From Rhodoferax sp. (GTDB taxonomy: Bacteria > Pseudomonadota > Gammaproteobacteria > Burkholderiales > Burkholderiaceae_C): a DNA stretch of 64,000 bases. The stretch is from the NCBI RefSeq assembly GCF_030653815.1, contig NZ_JAURYQ010000036.1, forward strand, positions 248,001-312,000, written 5' to 3'. The notes under the pieces are model-generated. The model saw nothing but the letters and a program-made list of their open reading frames with translations. It made no database searches and was not told the DNA's origin. Position numbers and translations under genes: made by a program. Positions within the stretch are counted from its first letter, which is position 1. Every line of letters begins with the position of its first letter. This document shows positions 7,926 to 16,308 of this stretch, one piece after another.

Positions 7926-8816
7926 ATGAACAGCGCCAACATGAACGATTTCAGCATGGACAGCCGCTCGCTGGCGGGAACATTGAGCGCCAAACTGAGC
8001 GCCGTGCGCGAGGCCGGTTTTTCACAGATCACACTCTGTGCCGAAGACCTGGTGGGTCACCCTGACGGCGTGGAGGCCGCCGTGGCCAGCGTGCAAGCCA
8101 GCGGCCTGGCCGTCATCGGCTTTCAGGCCGTCTGTGATTTTGAGGGCCAGACCGGCTCTCTACACGCTTTTAAACTGGACTTGGCCCAAGCCACGCTGCG
8201 CTTGTGCCAGGCGCTGCGTTGCCCGCTGTTGGTGTTGCCAGCCTCGCGTTTGACAGCCGCCACCGACGACACCAAAACCCTGGTGCGCGGCCTGCGCCAA
8301 TTGGCCATGTTGGCGATTCCCCTGAACATCAAGATTGCCTACCAGGGCTGGGCTGGAGCGGCGCTGGTGCAAACCTATCTGCAGGCCTGGGACCTGGTGT
8401 GCGAGGCCGATATGCCCAACCTGGGACTGAGTCTGGACACTCAGGATGTATTGGCTGGTAACACGGCGCAAGACGACCTGCTGGCTGATCTGGAAATGCT
8501 CGATGTCGACAGCTTGTTTTTGGTGCAATTGACGGATTTGTTGATGCACGAAGGCCCTTCTGGTCAGCCCTTGCGCGTGCTCCCCGGCGACGGCACGTAC
8601 CGCGAGGCACTGGCCGCACTGGTCACCAGTTTGCACAGCCTGGGTTATCGGGGCAACTACAACCTGGCCGCTTTCAATGGTGACTACGCGGCCATGCCCC
8701 CCCACCATGTGGCGCAGAGGGCGAGGGGTTCTGCCTTGTGGCTGGGTCAGGATGTGTTGCAGCGCTCGGTACCTCTGCCCAACCAGATACGCTTGCGCAG
8801 GTCGCTGGCCGTTTAA
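7926..8816 (+). CDS. QuiC/dehydroshikimate-dehydratase-like TIM barrel lacking metal ligands
   Basis: This 296-residue sugar-phosphate-isomerase/AP-endonuclease-type TIM barrel has segments recognisably like the N-terminal domain of QuiC (SRSLAGTLSAKLSAVREAG, the DFEGQTG loop, LFLVQLTD, GYRGNYNLAAFNG). From remembered QuiC motifs, three of the metal ligands are gone: Glu of YEALAWG is Gln140 (AYQGWAG), His of LDSFH is Asp174 (LDTQD), and the final Glu of SLEIF is Ala248 (NLAAF). Asp171 remains. The protein is therefore unlikely to be a canonical dehydratase. It may be a regulatory partner of the upstream VOC protein or have new chemistry. The ATG at 7926 has a weak ribosome site; Met6 and Met11 are alternative starts. 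Confidence 0.75.
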   Translation: MNSANMNDFSMDSRSLAGTLSAKLSAVREAGFSQITLCAEDLVGHPDGVEAAVASVQASGLAVIGFQAVCDFEGQTGSLHAFKLDLAQATLRLCQALRCPLLVLPASRLTAATDDTKTLVRGLRQLAMLAIPLNIKIAYQGWAGAALVQTYLQAWDLVCEADMPNLGLSLDTQDVLAGNTAQDDLLADLEMLDVDSLFLVQLTDLLMHEGPSGQPLRVLPGDGTYREALAALVTSLHSLGYRGNYNLAAFNGDYAAMPPHHVAQRARGSALWLGQDVLQRSVPLPNQIRLRRSLAV

Positions 8817-8831
8817 CTCTCTTAGGGTTTC

Positions 8832-10031
8832 ATGAGCAGCCTGTTCGAGAGCTTTGTAACCACACCGGAGGTTTCCGAGGCCTTGGCTGACCGCGCCGTG
8901 ATCGAGGCTATGTTGCGCGTTGAAGCTGCGCTGGCGCGTGCACAATCCGGTGCTGGCTTGCTGCCGCAAGGCACGGCCATGTCAATCATGGGTACCTGCA
9001 AGGTTGAACTGTTTGATGTGCCCAAACTGGTGCGCGAAAGCGCCAGTGCCCGTTGTCTTGCCACGCCGCTGGTGGCCAGCCTGCGCGAAACAGTAGCACT
9101 GTTCAACCCTGAGGCGGTGACCTGGGTGCACTTTGGCTGTAGCGACCAGGAACTGGTGGACACCGCCCTGGTGCTGCTCATACGTGATGTGCTCAAACTG
9201 ATTCAGGCGGACCTTGATAAAACCATCGACCTGCTGTTGACGCTGGCACTGCGCCACAAAAGTGACGCCATGGTGGCACGCAGCCCTTTGCATGCCGCCA
9301 GCATCACCAGCTTCGGGCTCACCTGCAGCCAATGGGCGGCACCCTTGGTGCGCAGTCAACAGCAACTGCAAGCGGCGGCAGACCAGGCCTTGCGTCTGCA
9401 CTTGGGGAGTTCTGTGACAACGCTGGCCGACATGCAGGGCAAAGGACCTCAAGTGATGTCCCTGATGGCCACCGATTTGCAGCTTAACGCCCCCGCCTTT
9501 GCTGGCAATGACGCGAACGATGACACTGTGGCACTGGCGTGCGCTTTGGGGCTGTTGACGGGAAACCTGGGAAAAATTGCTTTGGAGATCGCCTACATGG
9601 CACAGTTTGAGCTGGGCGAATTAACGCAAGTCAACACCACCATTGCAGCCGTACCCGGTGCCAAACCGGTACCGCCCGTCGCGACCAGCCTGCTGTGTAT
9701 GGTGGCGCAAGTGGCCGCGCAGCGGGTGCCGCAACAGGTGGCCGTGTTGCTGGCCAGCTTGTCGCAACAACATGCCAACGCGCCGGGCAATTGGCAAACC
9801 CAGCTGGTGCAATGGCCTGCGCTGCTGGCCGCAAGCCAGAGCATCACCTGTGCCGTGGCCCAATTGGTGGCCGGCCTGCAAGCCGACACCCAACGCATGC
9901 GAACCAACCTGGAGGCCGTGCGCACCAGTCTCCATGCCAAAGAGGATAAAGCGCGTTTTTCCAATGACCTGTTGAAACTTGCTGCCGAGTGGACCCGCAG
10001 TCAGATCAAGGCCTTGCGTCGGCCACAGTGA
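8832..10031 (+). CDS. PcaB-like (3-carboxy-cis,cis-muconate cycloisomerase / fumarase superfamily) protein with altered catalytic motifs
   Basis: This 399-residue all-helical protein starts like PcaB (SSLFESFVTTPEVSEALADR, then MLRVEAALARAQ). Superfamily landmarks are visible but changed. The TSQD region is VHFGCSDQELVDT (about residues 97-110). The TWLQHA region is ARSPLHAAS (about 146-155), so the conserved His is missing. The signature loop SSxMPHKxNP is AAVPGAKPVPPV (about 272-283), without the catalytic Ser. The fold is probably kept and the elimination/cycloisomerase chemistry lost or changed. It sits directly after the metal-ligand-poor TIM barrel. Its TGA overlaps the GTG start of the AEC carrier (10028-10031). 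Confidence 0.8.
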   Translation: MSSLFESFVTTPEVSEALADRAVIEAMLRVEAALARAQSGAGLLPQGTAMSIMGTCKVELFDVPKLVRESASARCLATPLVASLRETVALFNPEAVTWVHFGCSDQELVDTALVLLIRDVLKLIQADLDKTIDLLLTLALRHKSDAMVARSPLHAASITSFGLTCSQWAAPLVRSQQQLQAAADQALRLHLGSSVTTLADMQGKGPQVMSLMATDLQLNAPAFAGNDANDDTVALACALGLLTGNLGKIALEIAYMAQFELGELTQVNTTIAAVPGAKPVPPVATSLLCMVAQVAAQRVPQQVAVLLASLSQQHANAPGNWQTQLVQWPALLAASQSITCAVAQLVAGLQADTQRMRTNLEAVRTSLHAKEDKARFSNDLLKLAAEWTRSQIKALRRPQ

Positions 10032-10969
10032 TCCAGATCCTGGCCATCACCGGCCCCATCTACATGGCCATTGCGCTTGGGTATGCGACTACCCGCGGCG
10101 GCCTGTTCACACGGCCCGACATGCGCGTGTTTGGCCAGTTTGTCATCAAACTGGCCTTGCCCGCCATGTTGTTCAACGCCTTGTCACAACGCCAGATCGG
10201 CGAGATTCTGAACTTCAGCTACGCGCTGGCCTATTTGGCCGGCACGCTGGCACTGCTGGGACTGTGCTTGCTCTGGGGCAAGCGCAGCGGCCTCAGCGCC
10301 ACCGACAGCGTGGTGGCTGCGATGGGCATGACCTGCTCCAACAGCAGCTTTGTCGGTTACCCGATTTTGCTGCTCATAGTGGCCCCGGTGGCTGCGGTGG
10401 CGCTGGCGCTCAACATGCTGGTTGAAAACGTGCTGGTGATCCCCTTGCTGCTGGCACTCGCCGAACGCAGCCGCGGCGAAGCCGGCCATTGGACGGTGGT
10501 GGTCGGGCAATCCTTCAAGCGGCTGGCCGTCAACCCGATCATCATCGCGCTGGCGGCCGGCTTGCTGGTGTCGGTCATGCGCTGGCAACTGCCCGAACCG
10601 GTTCTGCGCGCGGTCAACCTGTTTGCGTTGTCGAGTGCCGGCTTGTCCCTGTTTGTGATTGGCGGCACGCTGGTGGGCTTGCCGCTGGGCGGCATGGGGC
10701 GGCAGAGCATGCCGATTGCGTTTGGCAAGCTGATACTGCACCCGCTGGCGGTGTTGGCTGCGGCCCTGGCCTTGCCATGGCTTGGCTTGGCCGCATTGGA
10801 GCCCCAACTGCGTCTGGCCGCTGTGCTGCTGGCCGCGGTGCCGATGATGAGCATCTACCCGATCCTGGCGCAAAACTACGGCAAGGAAGACTTTGGTGCA
10901 GCTGCGCTGCTGGTGACCACGGTGGCGTCGTTTTTCAGCTTGAGCGGCTTGATCTGGCTGATCAGTTGA
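10028..10969 (+). CDS. AEC-family transporter (auxin efflux carrier type), copy 1
   Basis: This 313-residue membrane protein has about ten hydrophobic helices, the length and pattern of the auxin-efflux-carrier/malonate-transporter family. GTG at 10028 overlaps the upstream stop (GTGA), which fixes the start and implies translational coupling. Early motifs LAITGPIYMAIALGYATTR and FVIKLALPAMLFNAL are typical of helices 1 and 2 of these carriers. It ends the rightward run and may export or import an organic anion made by the pathway. Confidence 0.85.
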   Translation: MIQILAITGPIYMAIALGYATTRGGLFTRPDMRVFGQFVIKLALPAMLFNALSQRQIGEILNFSYALAYLAGTLALLGLCLLWGKRSGLSATDSVVAAMGMTCSNSSFVGYPILLLIVAPVAAVALALNMLVENVLVIPLLLALAERSRGEAGHWTVVVGQSFKRLAVNPIIIALAAGLLVSVMRWQLPEPVLRAVNLFALSSAGLSLFVIGGTLVGLPLGGMGRQSMPIAFGKLILHPLAVLAAALALPWLGLAALEPQLRLAAVLLAAVPMMSIYPILAQNYGKEDFGAAALLVTTVASFFSLSGLIWLIS

Positions 10970-11053
10970 TACGAGAAGCCATTACAGTCTTTCAAAGTGC
11001 GCCCAGCACCGGATTCGAGATGAGTTTCAGCGACACAGCGAACAACCACGGCA

Positions 11054-11863
11054 CTACGCACCAAACCCAAACAAGCGCTGGGGGGTGTCGTCCCCAATGG
11101 CCTGGCGATCTGCCCCACTGGGAACCAGCTGTGCAAACAGCGCCAGCAGCGGGCCGTAGTCGATGCGTGCCGGTGCCCGCAGAAACGGCCAGTCCGAGGC
11201 CCACACCAGTGCCTGTGGTGTGTAGGCCTGCAGCAGCGCCTGCACATAGGGCCACGCATCCGGGTAAGGATAGGGCAGGGCAGAACATTTCACCAAGCTG
11301 GATAGCTTGACGCAGGCTCTTCCCGTGTCTGCCAGGGACAGCAAGGCCGCAAAGCCGGCCTGACCCCTACCCGCCTGAGGCGTGGGGCGGCCACAGTGGT
11401 CGAACAGTAATTTGACGCCGCTGTCCTGCAACATCGGTTTCAAGGCCACCAGGTCGTCGGCCTGCACCTGCACCTGCGCCCACAGGCCCAGTTCGCGCAG
11501 GCGCTGCAGCAGTGGTTCGGTGTCGCGGTAGAAATCCACACCGAGCAAGGCCACATTCATGGCCACGCCCACCACACCGGCGGCCTGCAGGTCCTGCAGC
11601 TCGGCACGGCTGGCATCGTTGCGCACCACGGCCACGCCCTTGTAACGGCCCATGCCCCGGGCCAGCGCATCCAGCAGACAGCGGTTGTCCAGGCCGTAGC
11701 CCGAGTTGGGGCCGACGAGCAAGGCATGGTGCACCCCGTGGGCATCGAGCACATGCCCCAGTTGGGCCGCCGTGCCGGTCTCGCCACCCGCAGGGCGATA
11801 CCAGGTGTCGGCGGCGTAGGGGAAGCGGTCCGGGTCAAAGACGTGGACGTGGCAGTCGATCAT
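11054..11863 (-). CDS. amidohydrolase of the 2-pyrone-4,6-dicarboxylate hydrolase type (Amidohydro_2)
   Basis: This 269-residue TIM-barrel hydrolase has the metal-binding start MIDCHVHVFDP, the mid-barrel LFDHCGRP and the late VWASDWPF, which holds the conserved Asp. These are the marks of the COG3618/LigI-like group that opens lactone or pyrone rings. All expected catalytic positions appear present, in contrast to the altered enzymes of the facing operon. It is last in the leftward run. Its ATG overlaps the thioesterase stop by four bases. A lactone derived from a cyclic acid is a reasonable substrate guess. Confidence 0.82.
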   Translation of the reverse strand: MIDCHVHVFDPDRFPYAADTWYRPAGGETGTAAQLGHVLDAHGVHHALLVGPNSGYGLDNRCLLDALARGMGRYKGVAVVRNDASRAELQDLQAAGVVGVAMNVALLGVDFYRDTEPLLQRLRELGLWAQVQVQADDLVALKPMLQDSGVKLLFDHCGRPTPQAGRGQAGFAALLSLADTGRACVKLSSLVKCSALPYPYPDAWPYVQALLQAYTPQALVWASDWPFLRAPARIDYGPLLALFAQLVPSGADRQAIGDDTPQRLFGFGA

Positions 11864-12342
11864 GGGTTGGTTCGGGTGGCGGCAAAACGTTGCTCCATCT
11901 CGCGGCGCATTTGCTTGCGCAGTTCAGCGGCGGCATGGCGGCGCAGCTCGTCAGGCGTGGTGGGTTGCAGCGGCGTCACCTGGGCCGGCTTTTTGTCGTT
12001 GTCGACCGCCACCATGGTGAAGAAGCAACTGTTGACGTGGCGCACCACACGGTTCTGGATGTTTTCGGCGATCACCTTGATGCCGATCTCCATCGACGAC
12101 GAACCGGTGTGGTTCACCGACGACAAAAACGTGACCAGCTCACCGACATGGATCGGCTGGCGAAACATCACCTGATCGACACTGAGCGTGACCACATAGC
12201 GCCCGGCGTAGCGGCTGGCGCAGGCAAAAGCCACCTGGTCCAGCAATTTCAGGATGGTGCCGCCATGCACGTTGCCTGAGAAATTGGCGGTGTCGGGGGT
12301 CATCAGCACCGTCATCGACAGCTGGTGAACTGGTAAATCCAT
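11860..12342 (-). CDS. acyl-CoA thioesterase, hotdog fold (YciA/BACH type)
   Basis: This 160-residue hotdog thioesterase has the motif NFSGNVHGGTILKLLDQVAF (residues 17-36), with the conserved Asp-bearing helix, and the strand VVTLSVDQVMFRQPIHVGE. The C-terminal tail is charged and helical. It hydrolyses acyl-CoAs in the cytoplasm. It sits between an AEC carrier and the lactone-type amidohydrolase, which suggests release of an acid from a CoA intermediate or overflow control. It overlaps the amidohydrolase start by four bases. Confidence 0.88.
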   Translation of the reverse strand: MDLPVHQLSMTVLMTPDTANFSGNVHGGTILKLLDQVAFACASRYAGRYVVTLSVDQVMFRQPIHVGELVTFLSSVNHTGSSSMEIGIKVIAENIQNRVVRHVNSCFFTMVAVDNDKKPAQVTPLQPTTPDELRRHAAAELRKQMRREMEQRFAATRTNP

Positions 12343-12357
12343 GGAGAGAGGCTCCGG

Positions 12358-13230
12358 TTACAGGCGCAGCGCGAGCGCCAGGGGGATGAAAAAAAGCGCC
12401 AGCGCATTGCCCATGATGACAATGCTGGCCACCTTGTCGGGTTCCTGCCGGTAGCGTTCGGCAAAGATAAAACTGGACACGGCTGGCGGTAGCGCGCCAA
12501 ACACAAACAGCATATCCTGCTCCAGCAGGCTCAAGTTCGCCATCAGGCCAAAGGCCCAAGCCACCAGCATGCCCGTGAGCGGGGTGACACAGGCGCCCAC
12601 CATGCCAATGCGCCAGGCACCCAAGTGGGCGCTGGACAGGCGTACGCCAAGAGAAAAAATCATCAGACCCAGGGCAATGTCGCCCAGCAGCTTGGTTGCC
12701 ACCATCAGCGGTGGCCACACCGTCAAGCCACTTAGGCTGACAAAAATCCCGACCCCTGCTGCGGCCAGCAAAGGTTTGCGCCAGAGCATCGACGCATTGA
12801 AACGCCCGCTCAGCAGCCAGATGCCCACGGTGAACTGCAACACGGTCACCACCAGCATCAGCATCACCGCTGCACCCAGCGTTTGTTCACCAAAGGTCAG
12901 CAGCAGCAAGGGCAGGCCCATGTTGCCGACATTGTTGAACATGGACGGTGGCACCAGGGTTTTGGGGTCGATGCCAAGCAGCCGGGCCACGACCCAGGTC
13001 AGCACGCCTGACCCCATCACCACCACGGCACAGCCCAGGGCGAGGGGCAGGTTGTCGGCCAGATTGAAGGACTTGCCCGCCAGCGCCGAGAAGAACAGCG
13101 CGGGCAAAAAAACCGAGATATTGAGGCTGTTGGCGACCTGCATGTCAGGCCGGTGCTTGCGCCCATAGGCGAAGCCGATCATCACGATGATGAAGATCGG
13201 GAAGACGATGCTGATGATGCGCAGGAACAT
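12358..13230 (-). CDS. AEC-family transporter, copy 2
   Basis: This 290-residue membrane carrier has ten predicted helices (for example IISIVFPIFIIVMIGFAYG and LNISVFLPALFFSALAGK) and the conserved glycine-rich NNVGNMGLPLLLL segment. It is the second AEC protein within 3.5 kb, and the two are distant paralogs by sequence. It is co-directional with the thioesterase (15 bp gap). Upstream it is separated from the HMG-CoA-lyase-type gene by an imperfect palindromic repeat, so it may have its own expression. Confidence 0.85.
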   Translation of the reverse strand: MFLRIISIVFPIFIIVMIGFAYGRKHRPDMQVANSLNISVFLPALFFSALAGKSFNLADNLPLALGCAVVVMGSGVLTWVVARLLGIDPKTLVPPSMFNNVGNMGLPLLLLTFGEQTLGAAVMLMLVVTVLQFTVGIWLLSGRFNASMLWRKPLLAAAGVGIFVSLSGLTVWPPLMVATKLLGDIALGLMIFSLGVRLSSAHLGAWRIGMVGACVTPLTGMLVAWAFGLMANLSLLEQDMLFVFGALPPAVSSFIFAERYRQEPDKVASIVIMGNALALFFIPLALALRL

Positions 13231-13280
13231 GGGGCTATTTCACCTTAATCCATCGCGGCGAGGGCGCCGGTGCAACTACG

Positions 13281-13360
13281 CGTCATTGCGAGGAGCGTTA
13301 GCGACGCGGCAATCCATGACTTCTGAATACATGGATCGCCACGCTTTGCTCGCGATGACG
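13281..13360. repeat. imperfect 80-bp inverted repeat (CGTCATTGCGAGG type)
   Basis: The left arm starts CGTCATTGCGAGGAGCG and ends GGCAATCCATG. The right arm reads ATGGATCGCC...GCTCGCGATGACG, the imperfect reverse complement, around a short TTCTGAA centre. Elements with this sequence are dispersed in many bacterial genomes as MITE- or REP-like units. It ends one base before the stop codon of the HMG-CoA-lyase-type gene. Confidence 0.75.
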
Positions 13361-13361
13361 A

Positions 13362-14279
13362 TCACTTCCAGTTCTTCGGCAGTCCGGCCAGCGGCGTCAT
13401 GCCATAGACCGGCTCACCCGGCAGGCCGGCCATCAGGGGCTCGCGTGCGGCGATGAGTTTCTCGATGTCGACGCCGGTGTGGACGCCCATGGCCTCGAAC
13501 ATGAAGACCAGGTCTTCGGTGACCACGTTGCCCGACGCCCCTGGCGCATAGGGGCAGCCACCCAGGCCGCCCAGCGACGCATCAAACGTGCGCACGCCCA
13601 CGTCATAGGCCGCCAGGCAATTGGCCAGGCCCAGGCCGCGCGTGTTGTGCATGTGGGCAGCACCGGTCTTGTCACCGATGGCGGCACGCACCTTGTTAAA
13701 GAGGCGGCGCACCTGGGCCGGGTTGGCCATGCCGGTGGTGTCGGACAAGCCGGCCTCGTCGATGCCGGCTGCCACGACTTGTTCAGCCATCCAGACCACG
13801 TCGTCATCGGTCACTTCGCCCTGGATGGTGCAGCCAAAGGCGGTCGACAAACCGGCTTCGATCTTCACGCCCGGGGCGATGGCGTCGCGCAGGCGCACGA
13901 TGGCGCGCACTTCTTCGACCATGTCCTTGCGGCTTTTGCGTACATTGGCCAGGGAATGGGCTTCGCTGGCCGAGCATGGAATGGTGAGCTTGTGCACGCC
14001 CGACCGCAAAGCCGCTTCGGCACCTCGCAAATTCGGCACCAGCGCCATCACCGTCACGCCGGGGTATTGCAGGGCGTGTTGGACCACTTCAGCGGCATCG
14101 GCCATTTGCGGCAGCAGTTTGGCGGGCACGAAGGAGCAGACCTCGATCTCGCGCAGTCCGGCCGCCACCAGCGCGTCGATCCATTTGAATTTGTCGGCGG
14201 TGGGCATGGTCGCCTTGACCGACTGCAAGCCGTCGCGCGGACCGACTTCAGAAATCAGGACATCTGGGGTGCTTGTCAT
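13362..14279 (-). CDS. hydroxymethylglutaryl-CoA lyase family enzyme
   Basis: This 305-residue DRE-TIM metallolyase has VLISEVGPRDGLQSV at residues 7-21 (catalytic Arg-Asp), IEVCSFVPAKLLPQMADAA, the metal-binding AHMHNTRGLGLAN and the active-site loop GGLGGCPYAPGASGNV with the conserved Cys. It cleaves 3-hydroxy-3-methylglutaryl-CoA or a close analogue into acetoacetate or pyruvate-type products and acetyl-CoA. ATG at 14279 is the first Met that starts at the conserved domain; the upstream extension would run into the AroE-like gene. Within a TRAP/AroE-like operon it probably performs the terminal C-C cleavage. Confidence 0.9.
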   Translation of the reverse strand: MTSTPDVLISEVGPRDGLQSVKATMPTADKFKWIDALVAAGLREIEVCSFVPAKLLPQMADAAEVVQHALQYPGVTVMALVPNLRGAEAALRSGVHKLTIPCSASEAHSLANVRKSRKDMVEEVRAIVRLRDAIAPGVKIEAGLSTAFGCTIQGEVTDDDVVWMAEQVVAAGIDEAGLSDTTGMANPAQVRRLFNKVRAAIGDKTGAAHMHNTRGLGLANCLAAYDVGVRTFDASLGGLGGCPYAPGASGNVVTEDLVFMFEAMGVHTGVDIEKLIAAREPLMAGLPGEPVYGMTPLAGLPKNWK

Positions 14280-14298
14280 GTTTATTCTTTCAATTCGT

Positions 14299-15129
14299 TT
14301 AGCCATGTGCCACGGCACGCAGTTCTTCGGGCGTGGTGCTGGGGTAGCCAAAAAATTCGAGGTAAGCCGGAATCTGCTCGAACAGCATGTCTGAGCCGAT
14401 CTGGATGCGGCAACCGCGCGCTTGCGCGGCTTTCAAAAAGGCCGTCATGTCGGTTTTCATGACCACTTCGCCGACAAAGGTGGACGGGTCGACCCGCGTC
14501 ATGTCGACCGGCAGTGGGTCGCCGTCGTTCATGCCCATCGGTGTGGCGTTGACCAGCAACTCACAGCCAGCGGCGTCTTTGCTGCCGGTGCGCACCGTCA
14601 TGTTGGGGTAGTGCTGCAGCAGGCGCTGGGCCAGGCCGGCAGCGGCTTCAAGGTTCACATCGAACAAATCCATCTCCAGCACGCCAGCCGCAGCCAGTGA
14701 GGCGGCAATGGCGCAACCGACACCACCGGCACCCACCACCAGAGCGCGGCGGCCTTTGGGGTCGAAACCCTTGCGTTTGAGGCCGCGCACAAAGCCTTCG
14801 CCGTCAAACATGTCGCCCTGCAAGCGGCCATCGGGCAGGCGCCGCACCGCGTTGCAGGAGCCGGCAATGGCCGCCGTGGGCAACACCTCGTCGAGCAGGC
14901 CCACGGTGGTCACCTTGTGCGGCATGGTGATCAGGGCGCCGCGGATGTTGCTCAGTTTGAAGAGCGCACGCAAAAACTCCGGGTAGTCGGCTGCCTGACA
15001 ACCCATGGGCACGACGATGGCGTTGATGCCTACCGAGTCGAACCAGGGGTTGTAAATTTTGGGTGCCTTGAACGCGAAGGTCGGAAATCCGATGTGCGCG
15101 ATGAGTTCGGTGTTGCCGTCAATGATCAT
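14299..15129 (-). CDS. shikimate dehydrogenase-like oxidoreductase, paralog 2
   Basis: This 276-residue AroE-superfamily protein has the catalytic Lys in TMPHK (K72), Asn in GSCNAV (N93), Asp in MFDGEGF (D109), the Rossmann motif VVGAGGVGCAIAASL and the late Gln in FEQIPAYLEFFG. As in the first paralog, the serine pair is absent: GFPTFAFKAP has Phe20 and Ala22 at the two serine positions. Shared FDGEGF and SxS loss place both copies in one non-canonical subfamily. It lies between dctP and the HMG-CoA-lyase-type gene, so the TRAP system probably imports its substrate. Confidence 0.85.
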   Translation of the reverse strand: MIIDGNTELIAHIGFPTFAFKAPKIYNPWFDSVGINAIVVPMGCQAADYPEFLRALFKLSNIRGALITMPHKVTTVGLLDEVLPTAAIAGSCNAVRRLPDGRLQGDMFDGEGFVRGLKRKGFDPKGRRALVVGAGGVGCAIAASLAAAGVLEMDLFDVNLEAAAGLAQRLLQHYPNMTVRTGSKDAAGCELLVNATPMGMNDGDPLPVDMTRVDPSTFVGEVVMKTDMTAFLKAAQARGCRIQIGSDMLFEQIPAYLEFFGYPSTTPEELRAVAHG

Positions 15130-15216
15130 TTTTTGCAGCCTTTGCAGTCATTACGCCTGCTCCTGGTTCGGGAACTCGCATGACCAGCGCCCGACGGGAC
15201 GCTGGTCACAACACGC

Positions 15217-16224
15217 TTACTTGCGCATTTTGGCCAATTCGGCCTGCACTTCTGCCACGGTTTCGTCACCCACGTTGGCGCTGAACTGGGCAATCACCGG
15301 CTTCATCTTGTCGCGCAGCTTGGTCACTTCAGCCGGGGGAAATTCCGACACGGTCATGCCGCCTTTCTTCAGCAGCTCCAGGTTGACGGCCACGGCGGCA
15401 CGCGCCTGCTCACGCTGGTGTTTGGTGGCTTCGTCGGCCGAGTCGTCCAGGATCTTGCGCTCGGCGGGGCTCAGACTGTCCCAGATTTTTTTGCTGAAGA
15501 TCACCGACTGCGGGTTGTACTGGTGGTTGGTCATGGTCATGAACTTCTGCACTTCCCAGAACTTGCTGGTGGCAATCACCGACACCGGGTTTTCCTGACC
15601 GTCAATGGCTTTTTGCTCTAGCGCGCTGTACACCTCGGGGAAGGGAAGGGGTGTCGGGTTGGCGCCCAGCGCCTTGACCCAGGCTACGTTGATGGGGTTC
15701 GGGATCACGCGTAGCTTCAGGCCTTCAATGTCTTCCACCTTGACCAGGGGGCGCTTGCTGTTGCTGATCTGACGGTAACCGAGTTCCCAGTAGGACAAGC
15801 CGACCAAGCCCTTGGCTTCCAGTTTTTGATGCAGCTTCTTGCCGACCGGGCCGTCCACCAGCGCGTCAGATTCCTTGTTGTTGGCGAACAGGAACGGAAA
15901 GTCAAAAATGGCCAGTTCCTTGGCCACGCTGGCCAGGATGCCGGTGTTCATGACGGCCATTTCCAGCGTGCCGCCCTGGATGGCCGAAATATTGGCCTGG
16001 TCACTGCCCAGAATGCCGCCGACGAACATCTTGACTTGCATCTTGCCCCCCGACTTGGCCGCCACCAGTTCCGAGAACTTTTTCATGCCGGCCACCGAGG
16101 GGTGCTCGCCCGCGCCGTTGGTGGCGAATTTGAAGGTGCGCTCCTTGATGTCCTGCGCGGAGGCCATGCCAAAAGCGGCCAGGGCCACGGCGGCGACGAG
16201 GGATTTGAGTACGAGTCGTTTCAT
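15217..16224 (-). CDS. dctP: TRAP transporter substrate-binding protein (DctP family)
   Basis: This 335-residue periplasmic protein has the signal peptide MKRLVLKSLVAAVALAAFGM, cleaved after ASA. The DctP core includes GTLEMAVMNTGILAS, the Arg-bearing LKLRVIPNPINVAW (the carboxylate-binding Arg of TRAP receptors) and NPVSVIATSKFWEVQKF. ATG at 16224 is preferred over 16236 because GGAG lies 7 bases upstream within ATGGAGACACACATG. The ligand is probably a carboxylate; its identity is open. It follows dctM on the same strand. Confidence 0.93.
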   Translation of the reverse strand: MKRLVLKSLVAAVALAAFGMASAQDIKERTFKFATNGAGEHPSVAGMKKFSELVAAKSGGKMQVKMFVGGILGSDQANISAIQGGTLEMAVMNTGILASVAKELAIFDFPFLFANNKESDALVDGPVGKKLHQKLEAKGLVGLSYWELGYRQISNSKRPLVKVEDIEGLKLRVIPNPINVAWVKALGANPTPLPFPEVYSALEQKAIDGQENPVSVIATSKFWEVQKFMTMTNHQYNPQSVIFSKKIWDSLSPAERKILDDSADEATKHQREQARAAVAVNLELLKKGGMTVSEFPPAEVTKLRDKMKPVIAQFSANVGDETVAEVQAELAKMRK

Positions 16225-16308
16225 GTGTGTCTCCATCTACAGTGCAATCGGGACGCCGTTGAAAGGGTTGCAGCGGCGGCGTGCCCAGCACCGCAACAAC
16301 CCGAAAAA

